Assembly: GCA_904066235.2 (NCBI GenBank)
Contig: CAJFCV020000005.1
Location: 3,033,501 to 3,097,500, forward strand
Length of the DNA stretch: 64,000 nucleotides
From: Bursaphelenchus xylophilus
Lineage: Eukaryota; Nematoda; Chromadorea; Rhabditida; Aphelenchoididae
Direction of reading: 5' to 3'
The notes beneath the pieces are model-generated. The model ran no database searches. It saw only the letters and a program-made list of their open reading frames with translations, and was not told the DNA's origin. Numbering within the stretch: the stretch's first letter is position 1; each line of letters opens with the position of its first letter. A program made the translations under genes and the position numbers. Below, piece after piece: positions 23,981-36,382 of the stretch.

Positions 23981-24232
23981 CCGTCATCATACGCAACATA
24001 CACCCCTTTTTCTTTCCATTTCAAGCATCTGCCTGCCCAATTTCATGCCCATTGTACATACCACACGTATATAATCCTTGTCCTTTCCCAGTATATTATT
24101 TCTCATAACGCATAAAAATAAAAATTGAATCAGACGGATATGTCATTTCCATTGCTGCTCTTCGAAAATTAAAAGAAATTATTTGTCTTGGCCCTTGAGG
24201 GAAGAAGCCTGGAAGTTTTTCCATTTGAATGT

Positions 24233-27200
24233 ATGGACACTCAACTCTTGGTTATTCTAATTTTCGCCTACTTCGTTACTGCCGTCAGAGCTGGGAATCA
24301 AATTTACGCAAGGTTGAAGCGTAAGTCACGACTTTTTTTGGAGGTTTAAAATACGTCATCTTCATTTGCCGTCGTGATTTTGCAGACCATGAAATCTTGG
24401 TAAATTGGAAGGTAGATTGGGAGAGTCAGGAGATCGAATTTGATTTGGCCGTACGAGGAAAGCCCTTCAAATGGCTGGGCTTTGGATTTTCGGATCATGG
24501 AAAGTGGGAAGGAAGCGATCTTTGTGTGTGGAAGAGAGGAGAGAGGTATTTGAAGGTAAAGTCTAAATTTTGATAAAAATTCTGCAAAAACGGCCACGGT
24601 TTCTGTAAATTACAGTAGAATCTATATAAAACAAAATATCTTACAACAAAGCCTGTATATAACGTACAATTGTAAAAACCTTGAAGGTGAATTTTGGGTC
24701 AAGGGAGCCTCCATGGGTCAAGGGAGCCTCGCGAAGCTTTTCTATCGAGAACAAACCTTGTGGTCCAAGATATGTTGCATAGGGGTTTGTATGTTGCTTA
24801 CCGCCTCATTGGAAAAAGGGCCTTACAAGGGATCGGCAAATAGTTGTAACCTGCTTTCTTAACGAAACCTATATCATTTGAAAGAGCATTAAAAATAGTT
24901 CACAGCGCAAAAAGAATTAGCTGCCTAAATTCACTTTGGACAAAGTTATGGCCAAAATACAGATTTTAGCCTAATTTCCGCCTCGCTTTATAAGCTCTCG
25001 GAATGGCAACAGAGTTGTGTCCAGTTGGCCGAGTGGTAGTGAGCCCACTTCCGGCGCAGCGAGTCCTGGTTTCGAATCCGGTCTCTGTAAATATTTTGCG
25101 TTTCGTCTCTTATATGCCACAAAACCATGGTATGTTGACATTTTTTAATAATTTTTGTTCCTCCGCAGACAAAATCCATGGTTACGCAATTTTTCTGAGT
25201 TTTTGAATTTTTTTGAAACGACCACAAATTTGATGGTGATGAGAGTGGGTATGTCACTATCGTATAATTCCAAGGGTGTTATGCCAGTAGCCTGACCGAT
25301 TATGATTGCTGGAGGATAATTCAATTTACAAGGGCCTATAAATACTTTTTCTGAAAAAATACGAAGATAAAATTGTAAAATCGGCCAAAGACACTATTGC
25401 TGGCACAGTGGACCAACCATTGGTAAGGCTAGGACATAAGAAATTTTCGATTTTGAAATTTTTGTTTGTGAATGACCACGACGATCATATAAATCTATTT
25501 CCAAAGCTTTTTGCTCCAATTTTCCCTTTAACCTAGTTTTATTTACAATTTACTGTAACCAGCAGTAATGTCTAATAACATACAACCGAGGATTGGTAAA
25601 GCCATAAAACGACCGTGATAGACGCTTTTGGATACCAGAAAATTAATAAAGACAATTTCAAACCGCCAGGATTACTGTAATATAAGGAACCGGCGTTTTG
25701 GCCGCATATAACCCCTTTCAAAAAGCGGTCGTATCTATGCCCCAAGGTAATTTAGGCAGCTAATTTTTTTTGCGCTGTGCACTATTTTTAATGCTCTTTC
25801 AAATGATACATGTTTCGTAGAGAAAGCAGGGTGCAACTATTTGCCGATCCCTTGTTAGGTGATCTTTCAATTCCTTTGAAACAGAGTAATTTTTATTCGT
25901 GTCTTTAAAATCTTAAATTTATTCTTATATTCATATCAAAATGAAACTTTAATTGACCTAGTATAGCTCCGCAAAGCTTCTCAAATTAATTTCCAGGACA
26001 CCCACATCCGCTCCAACCTCTTTATCCACACCGATGCCCATCAAGATTGCCGTATGGTAAAAGTGAACAAAGCCAAAAATCGAATCAAATTTCTGCGGAA
26101 ATTTGCGACTTGTGATCCCCGTGACTACGCTATTGAATTTGGAACAACACAATTCCTCCTGGCGATCGCCCCACGTGTTCCAGTCACGCTGAACTCGACC
26201 TATGTGGAGAAAGCGATTCATTATTCGAGTATTTTGGAGAAGCCGGTGCCACAAACCGAGCTGGAGGAGGAAATTCGAATCATAAATATCACCGCGATAG
26301 ATGCGGAAGTTCCATCGGTAGTGACGTCATATTGGTGTGGGCTTTTGGAACTGCCAAAATATCTTCAAAGACAGAAGCATCATGCCGTGAGATTTACCGC
26401 GTTGATCACTCCCGGCAATGAAGATATTGTTCATCACATGGAGATTTACAACTGCTACAAGTATGTGCCGAAGGGAACAAAATTTAATGGAAATTGCATG
26501 GAAAAGCCGAGGGTTTTGCAGTCATGCAGCAAAGTGGTGGCGGCTTGGGCTTTTGGCGCTGATGTAAGTGTCATTTTGGGAGGTAGCTAGTTGACAGGGG
26601 AGGTCTCTCTAAGTACGAAGCTTAGGTTTCGATGGAACCTACCGTAAAGTTGTATCAGTTCGTTGAGAAAATAATTCGGACTTTTTTCAAAATGTCGGAA
26701 AATTGGTGCCCTAAATGGTGATTCCAAGGCGCGATGATTTCGAATTATTTTTCCGACAGACTGATAAAAAAAATATTCTGTAATAGGATATTTTTTATCA
26801 TTAAATTATAGGCGGAATATAGGCAAAAATGAAGCATATAGCTGCCTAAAAAAGGCTTAAAATTCAAAAATTTTTTTTGGTGGGGATATGCAAATTTCGC
26901 AAAAAGATGGCTTAAAAACGTATTTTTTCTCTAATCGGCAATTGCCGTATCGCTTCTGGAAAGTATGAGCTTAAATTTTCAATAATTAATTTGTGACTTA
27001 CTTAGACCCTTTATGCTTATCTCTGAAGATGACTTGACCTTTTTATTATGACCTATTCCTTTATAAAAACGTAATTTATTCTTATTACATCTAAAAATCA
27101 TTACATCAATCCTCCATTTCAGACCCTCGACTACCCAAAAGAAGCCGGAATGCCGGTTGGCGGAGAAGGCTATGTTCCGTATTTGATGGTGGAAATCCAC

Positions 27201-29703
27201 TACAACAACCCGTTCAAGCACCAAGGGCGGATTGACAACTCCGGCTTCACAATCACATTGACCCCTCAGCTTCGTCCCAACGACGCTGGAATCACCGAAT
27301 ATGGGCTGATTTATTCGGATGCCAACAGTATTCCGCCAGGGCAATCGGCTTTCGCCATAAGCGGATTTTGTGTGCCACAGTGTACAAAGCATCTGCCTAA
27401 GGGTGAGTTGTAAAATTTTGTAAATTTGAAGTAAAGACCTCGTATTTTACAATAATTTTTAGATGGAATTCGAGTGTTTGCGACGCAACAGCACGCTCAC
27501 TTGACCGGTCGAAAAATCCGGACCGTTCATTATCGCAAGGGCGTCAAAATGGGCTACATAAACTTTGATGACCATTACACAGCGCATTGGCAAGTCATCA
27601 GGAGGCTGGAAAATCATGTTCATGTGCTTCCCGGCGATGTAATTCAAACAACTTGCAGTTTTGAGACCAGCCATCTGAATCGGTGGACTTGGGTGAGATA
27701 TTTGAATCATTTCTTATCAATTCTTATCGAGTTTTCAGGGCGGATACGGAATTGATGATGAGATGTGTGTAAATTACATGTTCTACTACCCCGCCTCGGA
27801 CCTGGAGGTGTGCAAAACAGCAATCTCGAATATCACGTTGGACCACTTTTTCAAAAGACAGTAAGTTTATAATACTACTGTGAGAGATCTTTCCAGTCTT
27901 CCAAACGAAAATCTAACGGGCCTTGGGATCCACGAAAAATATGAGAAACTAAACTTGGATGAAGAATTGGTGCAAGAATTGAGTGAATGGTACGATGTGC
28001 AGCCGCTGAAAGTGGATTGTTTGGATCACAGTGGGCAACTTTTTCCGGTGAGTAGTTCTTAAAAAATATGCGGAAAGCAATATGTACAGTGGCGGACCTG
28101 ATCCAGGGGCAAAAAACTTACCATTTAGCATCCGGGAAGCATCAAAAAATGTGGCACAATGCCTCCCTCTCCTACTAAAAAGACTCCGTTTTGGAGCACT
28201 TTCCCCCACAAAAAGAGTGGGTGCGCCTTTTCCACTTGCAGAGGGAGGTATTTTGCTACATTTTTTATGCTTCCCGTACGTTTTTTGTCACTGAATCAGG
28301 TCCGCCACTGTAGGTAGCGCTTGAATTGCGAAGACTTTATTTAAATTCCGATTGCCGTGTTTGTGTGGGCCATCTTTAAGCCGCTGAGGATTTTAGCTTG
28401 TTGTTTGCAGAACTGATTTTTTTGGGGAAATTTAATTGACGCCTTGAGGAAGAGAAGATAATTTTCCTAATTTTCCACAAGCAAAAATGTTCAAATTTGC
28501 CAAGTTGGTTAACCGATTTGCTTGTGACTTCAAAATCTCTAAAGTTTCTGAAAAAAGCGAGGCCAAAACCCTACCACATTTACAACTTTCCCTTACAAGG
28601 GATCGGCAAAAGCGCGCATCCTGGTTTTTTCTTGAAACATGTACCATTTGAAAGAGCGTAAAAAACTGGTCTAGGATCACATTTTATTAGCTGCTATTTT
28701 TGCTCTACGCCTTCGCTAGCGAGTGCTTCGGTGGCCTAGTGGGGTAAGGCGCTGAACGAGGCGAACCTGCGAACCGGGTTCGAAACCTCTTTTGATTTTT
28801 TTTGATTTTCTTTATATTGCAAAGCAAATAAGGCCTGGAAATAGTGTTTGAGTGTCGTGTAGACATTTGTGGTATAATCGGAGTAGTTTTTTAAGAAAAA
28901 ACGGAGATTTTTTAAATTCTTTCAAATTTGTAGTACTTGCCCTTGAAGTGGGTATCTTCTATGGCTGGAACTTTCAACGACTTTCAGATTTTTACGAATT
29001 AAGCCCAGTAACGGAAAGTACGTGAAAATTGAGTCTGAAAACGGTTTACATGTTTTCTACCCGCTATGTTGCATTGGGTTACACGACCTAAAAGATCGCG
29101 TGATCACACATTGTGAACATGGACTTGGGTATCTCAAGGTCGGAAAAAAGTGTGTATTCTTTGGCATAGGGTGAAGCGTTGGACGTCATAGGTACGTATG
29201 GGACATATGAAAAGTAATTATTGAATCTTTTTAGCCGTTCAGAAGCAAAGAGTCGTGAAATCCAACCGGGATTTTTTAAAAAATGATCGCTAGGGCGTAG
29301 AGCAAAAATAGCAGCTAGTAAAAGGTGATCCTAGACCAGTTTTTTGCGCTCTTTCAAATGGTATATGTTTCAAGAAAAAACCAGGATGCGCGCTTTTGCC
29401 GATCCCTTGTTAGGCGGATGCTTTGACCATAGTGGGAGACAAAATTCCCTTCTAGCTAGAGCAGATTTCCTTGAGGGATACTGTTGGCATATCAGCCCAT
29501 TTTCGGTGATTCCAGCGTTGTTGGGGCGAATCTGAAGAGTCAATGTTATTGTGAAGCGAGAATTGCCAATCCTCCTTTGTGCGTAAAAAATGACTAATTA
29601 TTTTTAGGACGAAGACTGGGAACACGTGCCTCGTCCAGAGACCTTTGCCGGCTCCTACGAACGACGTCGAGCGGCGATGGAATGTCCGGCGATCAACAGA
29701 TAA
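24233..29703 (+). CDS. DBH-family copper monooxygenase (TBH/MOXD1-like)
   Basis: Eight exons: 24233-24320, 24386-24555, 25997-26563, 27123-27402, 27463-27692, 27739-27860, 27897-28047, 29608-29703; 567 aa. Signal peptide (1-20), a DOMON domain (about 30-150; VNWKVDW...WLGFGFSDHG...GSDLCVW), then both type II ascorbate-dependent copper monooxygenase halves. Copper ligands appear intact: VHHMEI (His232, His233) and EIHYNNP (His301) for CuH; QQHAHLTG (His379, His381) and Met454 in GIDDEMCVNYMFYYP for CuM. Such enzymes beta-hydroxylate amines in the secretory pathway; in C. elegans tbh-1 makes octopamine from tyramine. Whether this is TBH, or an orphan MOXD1-like enzyme, cannot be decided by eye. 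Introns 2 and 7 each hold a tRNA-like inverted-repeat element. Confidence 0.92.
24821..25859. mobile_element. Inverted-repeat element with tRNA-like promoter, copy 1
   Basis: About 1039 bp in intron 2 of the copper monooxygenase gene. Ends are CCTTACAAGGGATCGGCAAA and TTTGCCGATCCCTTGTTAGG, and inversion continues for roughly 110 bp (CATTTGAAAGAGCATTAAAA, TTAGCTGCCTAAATT). Just inside the left repeat is a tRNA-like block: A box TGGCCGAGTGG (25026-25036) and B box GTTTCGAATCC (25069-25079). No protein is encoded and no clear target duplication was seen. Confidence 0.8.
25018..25090 (+). other. tRNA-like Pol III promoter block
   Basis: A box TGGCCGAGTGG fits the consensus exactly and the B box differs by one base from GGTTCGANTCC; spacing is 43 bases start to start. 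I could not draw a closed acceptor stem, so this is called tRNA-derived rather than a tRNA gene. Confidence 0.65.
26653..26766. repeat. Short inverted repeat, family F
   Basis: From TATCAGTTCGTTGAGAAAAT to TTTTTCCGACAGACTGATA in intron 3 of the copper monooxygenase gene. It shares its ends and the AGGCGCGATGAT core with the copy at 56147. Confidence 0.6.
28085..28312. mobile_element. Tc1-type MITE family A, copy 5
   Basis: TA-CAGTGGCGGACCTGATCCA at the left and TCAGGTCCGCCACTG-TA at the right, in intron 7 of the copper monooxygenase gene. The central GC-rich part is shortened relative to copies 1 and 2. Confidence 0.87.
28591..29414. mobile_element. Inverted-repeat element with tRNA-like promoter, copy 2
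   Basis: 824 bp in intron 7 of the same gene as copy 1. Ends CCTTACAAGGGATCGGCAAA and TTTGCCGATCCCTTGTTAGG are identical to copy 1, and the arms stay complementary for about 120 bp (CATTTGAAAGAGCG, GCTGCTATTTTTGCTCTACG). A tRNA-like block follows the left arm at 28726-28790. The interior is unrelated to copy 1 beyond this organisation. Confidence 0.85.
28726..28790 (+). other. tRNA-like Pol III promoter block
   Basis: A box TGGCCTAGTGG (28732-28742) and perfect B box GGTTCGAAACC (28777-28787), 45 bases apart, followed by T runs at 28790 and 28796 that could act as Pol III terminators. Confidence 0.7.
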
Positions 29704-32700
29704 CGCCGTCTCAACTTTACTGCAATTATTTGTCATCTTACCACATATTTTATCAAATTGTGACCATTTTCTGTCATATTACCACTTCTATTTGTCTCCC
29801 CGATTTGTCCGCATTCCCATTTACACAGTTAATTAACAAATAAGTTGGGCCACGAGAGAATGGCGCGAGATGAGATTAAATTTCAACCTATTATTAAAAT
29901 CGCAGCAACATTTGTCCAATGCATATCGGATATTGGGTTTCTCTTCACGACTATTTAATAGTTGTTGTTCGACTTGTAGATATATAATTTTTCGACGTAA
30001 TTTTGGAGCAATTAAGCCAAACATTAAGTCCGAGCTTTGTTTCCGGTTCGAGGGAAATGCCGCAAAGAAGACGACGCGTCAAGGACAATATTTAAATTTC
30101 GGTTCGAATTAAGTTGCAGGGAGCAAATAAAGACGGTTTATTGTTTCCGCAAACTATGGTTCAAAATAAACGGATGAACATTTTGAAGGCGACCTTTGGC
30201 TGCTAGCAAGAAAAATGCCCAAAATGCGACGGTCAGACTTTGATGGAACTTGGTCCCGACTTTTTGGGGTCAACAAAAAACCGATCGATACGAGGGCGTA
30301 GGGCAGGTGGGCACCCAAAAAAAGTGTTGTAGGAAGCGCGCGAGGCCTGGAAAAACCGTTGAATGCCTGGCGTAGGCTCGGCGGACGCTCGGCGAAGACT
30401 CGGCGGAGACTTGTTGAATGGTCGGCGAAGACTCGGCGGAGGTTTGGCAAAGACTTGTAATATGTCCACAGCCTCCCCCATGCATACAACTCAACAGATG
30501 CATTTCTCAACAGACATCTATCTGTTGAGAAAAGTTTGTAGGAAGTGCCTACGAGGCCTGGCAAAACCATTGAATGGTCGGCGAAGGCTCGGCGGAGGTT
30601 TGGCGAAGACTTGCAAACATGCCCACTTTTTCTAATTTTACAGTTAGCTATTTCTAACGTTAGTTTTCTTGACCCTGAGTAATTGTAACATACAAAAGAC
30701 CAAAATTTGCGGCAAAAAACGAAGATCCGTAACTTTTATCTAGATATTATTGATGTGAGTACATGTAAAATACCTCAAAATAGATGCTATCCTAGGACCC
30801 GATCAATCTTATTATTTCTACTAATCAAACCTTCTCATAGCCTCCCCCAACCCCATGCTTACAACGACCAGCCGACGCGATTTTATCGTATCTTTGACCC
30901 GAACTGTCGCAACCCAAAAAGTCGCAGTGTCCTCAGTAAATGTGGCTGAAATATGACTAATAAAAAGAGCACCAAAGAAGTATCTTTTTTGACAAATAAA
31001 AATAAAAAACAACCGTTATTTATACTATTTTTCTTTCACAACATTACACAGTATTATTTAGTAGAACTCCGCACAAATTTACCTGAGATTCTTAGCTTGC
31101 GCGTTGAAGAAACAACATTGGTTTTTTTGACTGAAAGTTGATCAAAATCTGGCTCGTTTTTGTGAGTGTATGCATAAAAGACCTCTGACTTAAATTCGCT
31201 CCGCAAAAACTGAAATTGCGTTGAAAGGACATCAATATTATACCCATTAATTCGGCTGGACAAATTAAGTTAGTTGTTTTTTTAAACGGCTATGTCATCC
31301 AGTTTCCAACAGCGAAATTGATCGACTTTCTCCAGTTCGACCGATAATTTAGAGAGGTTTTTGCGCGGCAAATTTTTTTTTATATTTTTGGATTTGTTGA
31401 CTAATGAATTTATCGACCTCCTTTTCGACGAAATTGGAATATTCTCGAGATTTTGAAACTCGTATACATGAGTTATTTGTGTTAAATTTGAGGCAACTTA
31501 TGGTGAATTTGGATGACGATTTTACATGGCTGATTTCGGTCATTTTTAAGTGTTAATAACGGCCGAATAAGCAGCTGAAAACCGCCTCTTTTTCTATACG
31601 ATACCTCCAATATTTCAAAATCAATTCCCCGGAGACCTAGCGGCTGAGAAGCCGGCTCAAGAGCCAGTCGACTTCACTGAACTCGCAACTAATTAGATGC
31701 GAATAATTAGCGGCGTCGTCTGACGGAATTCGCGATCAAAACGCCAAGTAGCGGATGCCAAAACAATTGCCGCCCGTCTCGAGATCCACACTCAAGCCGC
31801 TCTTATGTTCTCGAATTTCTAATCAAGCGCGGTGATCCTTGTCGGAAGTTTTATAACCTCTTGAGGACCGCGGAGATTGCGACAGTGACCGATTAATTGG
31901 CTAAAGTTACTCGAGCCATGGGAAAGTGTTTGAATAAGGAAGGGGAGGTTACGGTATGCGGAAAGATTATAACGCTAGATCCGGGAAGGGGCCATAATAT
32001 ACACAATATTATATCAAATATCAAAGAGGATCTCCGTGGATATTAGGTGCGAGATCTTGCGTAAAAATTGAGGCTAATCTCATGGCCAAATAGTAGTAGA
32101 ATTACAGTAAAAAAAGATCCAAAAATCCTTAACCAACATCCCGAAAACGCTTGCAGAGCCCTTTCAGACCCTCAATCGATGCCTTGGCCAAGTTTTCAGC
32201 CATAAATCATCGGGCACTTGCGGTAATTTGAGTCACCTTGCGTTGCGGATTATGTTGCGCATGGATTTCCCGGATTCGACAAGTGTGACCGGATTAACAA
32301 ATTTTTGAGCGAAATTTGAGCATGTTTGCGTTCGTCAATTATGCGGACAGCTGATCCAATTGGCCTGCGATTTTCATTGCTAAAGGTGTGTCAACGAAAT
32401 TTGCTGAAACTTTTTGGGTTTTAGGCGATTTTTTGCTATCTAAATCATCTTGAGATGTCATAAAAATGCAAAAAAATGTCATCGGGCTACAAGAATACTG
32501 TAAGAATATGTTCCCGTATAACTCGTCGTATTGAACGGCCCAAATTTGAATAAATCCATGGTGAAGTCAAGTGTATTATTAAGGGGATTAATATGTTCGA
32601 TTAATCCGCGAATAATTAATCCGAGGACAAGTGGATCAGGTGCGGGAAGTGGAGATATTGGTTTAGAGGGCATTGGAATCGTAGATCGAGATAAATAAGC

Positions 32701-32897
32701 TAAAAAATGTGACTTTAAAGCGTCGAAAACCAAGGTAAAATACGACCGGAAATCTATTTCTTTCATTTTTTTTTAAATTGAATCCTTTATCTGTCTTCTA
32801 ATCGCTGCTACTTTGAATTTTTTCATATTAAAAACAGTTGAAAGTCTAGTATTTCCTTGAATTCGACAGCAGATAGTAAACAGCTACTTTGCGCCTC
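29704..32897. other. Non-coding stretch with CGGCGG-type repeats
   Basis: No gene found. AATAAA at 30126 may end the copper monooxygenase transcript. 30350-30620 holds GC-rich imperfect repeats (below). 31560-32400 is moderate in GC, free of the known repeat families and carries no open frame of note; it could be regulatory. Confidence 0.5.
30350..30620. repeat. Imperfect GGTCGGCGAAGACTCGGCGG repeats
   Basis: The unit GTCGGCGAAGRCTCGGCGGAGGTTTGGC and variants occur at least four times here and again near 20830-20880. Adjacent GCGAGGCCTGG(A/C)AAAACCRTTGAATG is also repeated at 30335 and 30555. They look like part of a larger dispersed repeat. Confidence 0.65.
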
Positions 32898-33093
32898 TTT
32901 TAATGAGCGATTTAGCGGGTTAATGGCCTTGAAATGTCCCCTCGACCACCCGCAAACTCATTCGTTTTGTCTTGCTTTTTTATGCGGCTTGATCCAAACG
33001 ACTTTAGGATTAATTACGACCCGTTTCCGCAACATTCTTCCAGGAGGGCCACCCAAGTTGAAGCCCTAAATTGGGCTTTGATTTGGGCCGCAG
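32898..33093. promoter_or_regulatory. Duplicated conserved non-coding module, copy 1
   Basis: About 195 bp alignable with 37641-37842. The core 32986-33036 (GGCTTGATCCAAACGACTTT then AGGATTAATTACGACCC) differs from the other copy by a single base over about 50. It includes GGATTA and TAATTA, homeodomain-type cores. It lies 190 bp upstream of a TATA-like box. Confidence 0.6.
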
Positions 33094-33225
33094 GAGCAAA
33101 GCAACAAGCGACTTCGCGCAGCGGGAGATCGATCAAAATCTAGTGTTTTTTACCGTAATTCAGACGAAAGTTCAAAAAGAGAGGGGTCTCGGCGTCACGC
33201 TGAGATTTCGACATTTCCTAGAGGG

Positions 33226-33234
33226 TATATAAAA
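33226..33234 (+). promoter_or_regulatory. TATA-like box
   Basis: TATATAAAA in a non-AT-rich context. About 30 bp downstream begins a stretch with a possible donor (CCAA|GTAAAT at 33298) and acceptor (TTTACAG ending 33382). No ATG-initiated frame follows, so the transcript, if any, may be non-coding. Confidence 0.4.
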
Positions 33235-33520
33235 CCAGTTCCTCCGAGGAGTTTGCGGTCATTTCACTCGTTGCTACCGTACCCAAATTCTCGCCAAGTA
33301 AATTCCCCTTTAGCCTATCGAATTTTCCATTTACACTCTTAATTTCGCCACCCTTCCGGCCTGCGTGTGCACTTATTTACAGGAAGCAATTAGAGGCGAA
33401 CCCGGAGGCCCGAACGTGTCCTAATAAGGTCCGGAATAAGTGCAACTGCAGGTGCAACTTGCCCACCAAGAGCTGCTCATTGTTTGCTCACTCGCATTGT
33501 TTTCGGGGCGAAATAGCTCG

Positions 33521-33600
33521 CGGATTTCGGAGGCGTTTTCGCGCAGCTGAATTGCTCGCTTATTAGGCAAGCAAGTGCGCGAAAAAATTGCGGAAATCCG
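33521..33600. ncRNA. Candidate structured RNA hairpin
   Basis: The 80 bases pair end to end: CGGATTTC with GAAATCCG (8 bp), an internal loop of 7 by 7, TTTTCGCGCA with TGCGCGAAAA (10 bp), and an inner stem TTGCTCGC/GCAAGCAA closing a 7-base loop. Size resembles a miRNA precursor or other stable hairpin, but no known miRNA seed was recognised. Confidence 0.4.
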
Positions 33601-36382
33601 AGGAGAGGTACGGTACGGGATTCGTGTTTTAGCAATTATGAAATGGCTGTCAAACTAGGCCGTAAATTGAGGCTAATTTAAGCATGAATTGCTTAGATTT
33701 TGATAAGATTTTGGAGCAAAATTTAACGAATATCTAAAAAATCATCAAAATCTAAGGCTTTGACTTTAAGAACTTGTTTTTTGGCGAGTTTTTTATTGTC
33801 GTCTCCCATTATCTAGCCTAAAATAATATGATAAACGTAATAAATGCCCGTCTCAACCCACTAATCAATCAGCATGACAATACGCGCCTATTTAGGCCCG
33901 CGAATCCGATCCATTGACCTTTTGTTAACCTTGTCAATGCAAACTTTTTGCCACCCCGAATTAGCCCGCGACATTTAAGACCTAATAGCACACTAGTTGG
34001 ACGAGAGAAATACGATCGCAACTCTCGGTTATAACCGTTAATTTTCGGGCTAAATTCTTCCTCAACGACTGCAATTTATTCTGTATTTTTTTACTCTTTT
34101 ACTACTATTTTTTGTGGTTCTGTTTGCTATATGTTTATGTGTTTCCGAGTCAAAATCCGAGAGTCTTTTGTATATAAATCCATCACCATTTAAATCGCCA
34201 TAAATTTTTGTATTTCTCGCGAGGAAACACATGTGTTGAGGCCATAAAATTCAGACATGGCTATGGAAGTTTTCGGGCCGAGAAACGGGTTTTGGAGAAG
34301 GGATCGAATTTCAGGGTATTGTGGGGAAATTTGGGCGGGAGTTAGGAGCTGGTGGTAACATTTTTGCGCTGAAGTAATAAGAAGCAAAATCGATGCAAAG
34401 TGTAGGACGAGCGGGGACCAAAAAAAGGTTGTAGAAGATCCATACGAGGCCTCAGAAAGCCTTGAATTTTTTTTTATCTAACAAGGGAAGTACCCCAAGT
34501 ACGACGCTCAGATTTTCTTTAAATTTTGCACACACTTCGGGTAGAAACTGAATATAAATTCCCAAAAATTTTAGCTTGCAGGCGCCGCCGAGATATTGAA
34601 CTATCTTTGCCGCCGAGAGAGTACGCTAAACGTGGAGAGCGGTCAGAGAGAAAACCGCTTTTTGACCATAACTTTGGCAGTTTCGTGCGGAAAAATTTGA
34701 GTTTTTGTAGAAACATTATCCTTTACGGTTGAAATAGGCATGAAACTTTTTCGAAATAGGCATGAAACTTTTCGCCGAGCTAAAAATCTCGGCGGTTTCG
34801 GCAAAGCGCGAGCTAGGATTCTGGCGCATATTTTAGAAAAAAATATTATAAATTTGTGCCAAGTTTCATCAAAATCTGAGCATTGGGGTACTTCCCCTGT
34901 AAATATTATTCTGTAATACATATAAAATACCTCGAAAAAGAACCATCCTAGGACGAGATAAATCTTATTATTTCTCTTAACTGAACTCTCTATTATATGA
35001 TGGTATAAAAATTTCGATTAGTACTACAAAAAACAGCCTCGAAAATTCATAAGCGCCCCATCAAAGCCCATTCCAAAGCCCCCGTTGCCCTCCGAAATGC
35101 CATAATAAACGCATGCCACATAATCCTCAAAACATTAACCCCATTTCAACTATTAAAGAAGACTGTAAAAACATTCTCTCGATTCAGCCAGCCACAATGA
35201 ACGGCTGTTTGCGGCAAGAAAACGTTAATATTTATAGGATGAGCCAATTCCTTCCGCCCAATCGAAGACGAACTGTTTTTTCGGGGGTTTACAACCGCCG
35301 CTGATCGAGTGCGCGGACACGTGTTGTGCCGCCAAAAAGCGGCCGGCATGAATAATTGCGGCTGGAAGCGCAAAGGTAGATTTGAGGATTATCCACAAGG
35401 GAACTGGGATTTTAATTGCCAGAGCGGGATTGTAAATTGCAAGGAAATTGGGGAGAAATGAATGTCTTGGGCCTTTTTTGGAGGAAAAAGTTTGCTCTGA
35501 GCCGGTGGAGGCGAATTTTTCGGGAGAAATCGTGAATGAAAATATAAGCTAGACAGTCGGAAAAATCAAATTTGAAATTTCAATAGTAGTAGTCAAAATC
35601 CCGTTGCGAAAAAATTGGGTTATTTTGAACGCCACTCAAAAAAAGAGTCCTTACATTTTTTGCCCGAAGTGATGACCTTATTATATGCCATCTGTAGAAA
35701 AATCGTCCAAAATACGACTGACTAGAGACGGTAGATTCGAAAAAAGGCAACATGAAATGCAATACGACCACAAATTTTCTACAATGGATAAAAATTTAAT
35801 TTTCTTCCAGTTTTATTATCATCAAAAATCAAGAAAAACTATAATATTTTTATTAAAAATTAAAATTGGAAACGTCGTATTTTACCTTATCCAAACTGTC
35901 ATTGATACTGAAACTAAATTTTTAATTACTTTCACATCAATTTACAGCAATTTCAAGTGAAAAAATTCCCGAATTTGGCAAATGAGCATCAAATTTTTCA
36001 CTTATACTTATCTATTTTTGAGTGTTTATAAAAAAATTTTTATCAATCAATACCACACTTAATCCTCAAATTACTACCAATTACACATCAAGGATTATTG
36101 TAAGCATCTTAAACTGCTTCTTGAAACCACGCCTTATTGCTTTTGAGCGCGTCAAAATTCCATAAAAAGTCCGGAGAAATCGCTCGCGCCACTTCTTCCC
36201 GCCCACTTTTTCGCGCAACCCCCACGACTCGGTCAATCCAGTCACTCTCCGAATAATTCGTATTTGTCGCTCCTCGCGTACGGAATATTATCCCAACTTA
36301 ATCTCGCTGCCAATTTCTTGAGTTCAAGTTGTAATCTCCAAGTGTAAACCACATTATATCAAGTGTAATACAACTGGTCATC
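33601..36382. other. Non-coding stretch upstream of small gene
   Basis: AT-rich sequence with one family B element (34478-34902). 36120-36380 is less repetitive and probably includes the promoter and 5' UTR of the next gene. No other gene recognised. Confidence 0.5.
34478..34902. mobile_element. MITE family B, copy 3
   Basis: From ACAAGGGAAGTACCCCAAGT to TTGGGGTACTTCCCCTGT. It includes a small internal duplication of CATGAAACTTTTCG near 34740-34770. Confidence 0.8.

Noticed and set aside
25018..25090. A functional tRNA gene
   Set aside because: A and B boxes are present, but I could not form a closed acceptor stem or a standard anticodon arm; it is treated as tRNA-derived.
29881..30112. Frame RLNFNLLLKSQQHL... 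downstream of the copper monooxygenase
   Set aside because: No splice sites or coding bias; it is probably 3' UTR or spacer up to the AATAAA at 30126.
30363..30635. Open frame of 90 codons rich in Arg/Gly
   Set aside because: It is a reading of the GTCGGCGAAGACTCGGCGG repeats.
33383..33566. Cysteine-rich open frame (TCPNKVRNKCNCRC...) that could be a small secreted peptide
   Set aside because: There is no ATG in or before it in frame, and the apparent upstream splice gives a stop. Kept only as part of the RNA candidate.
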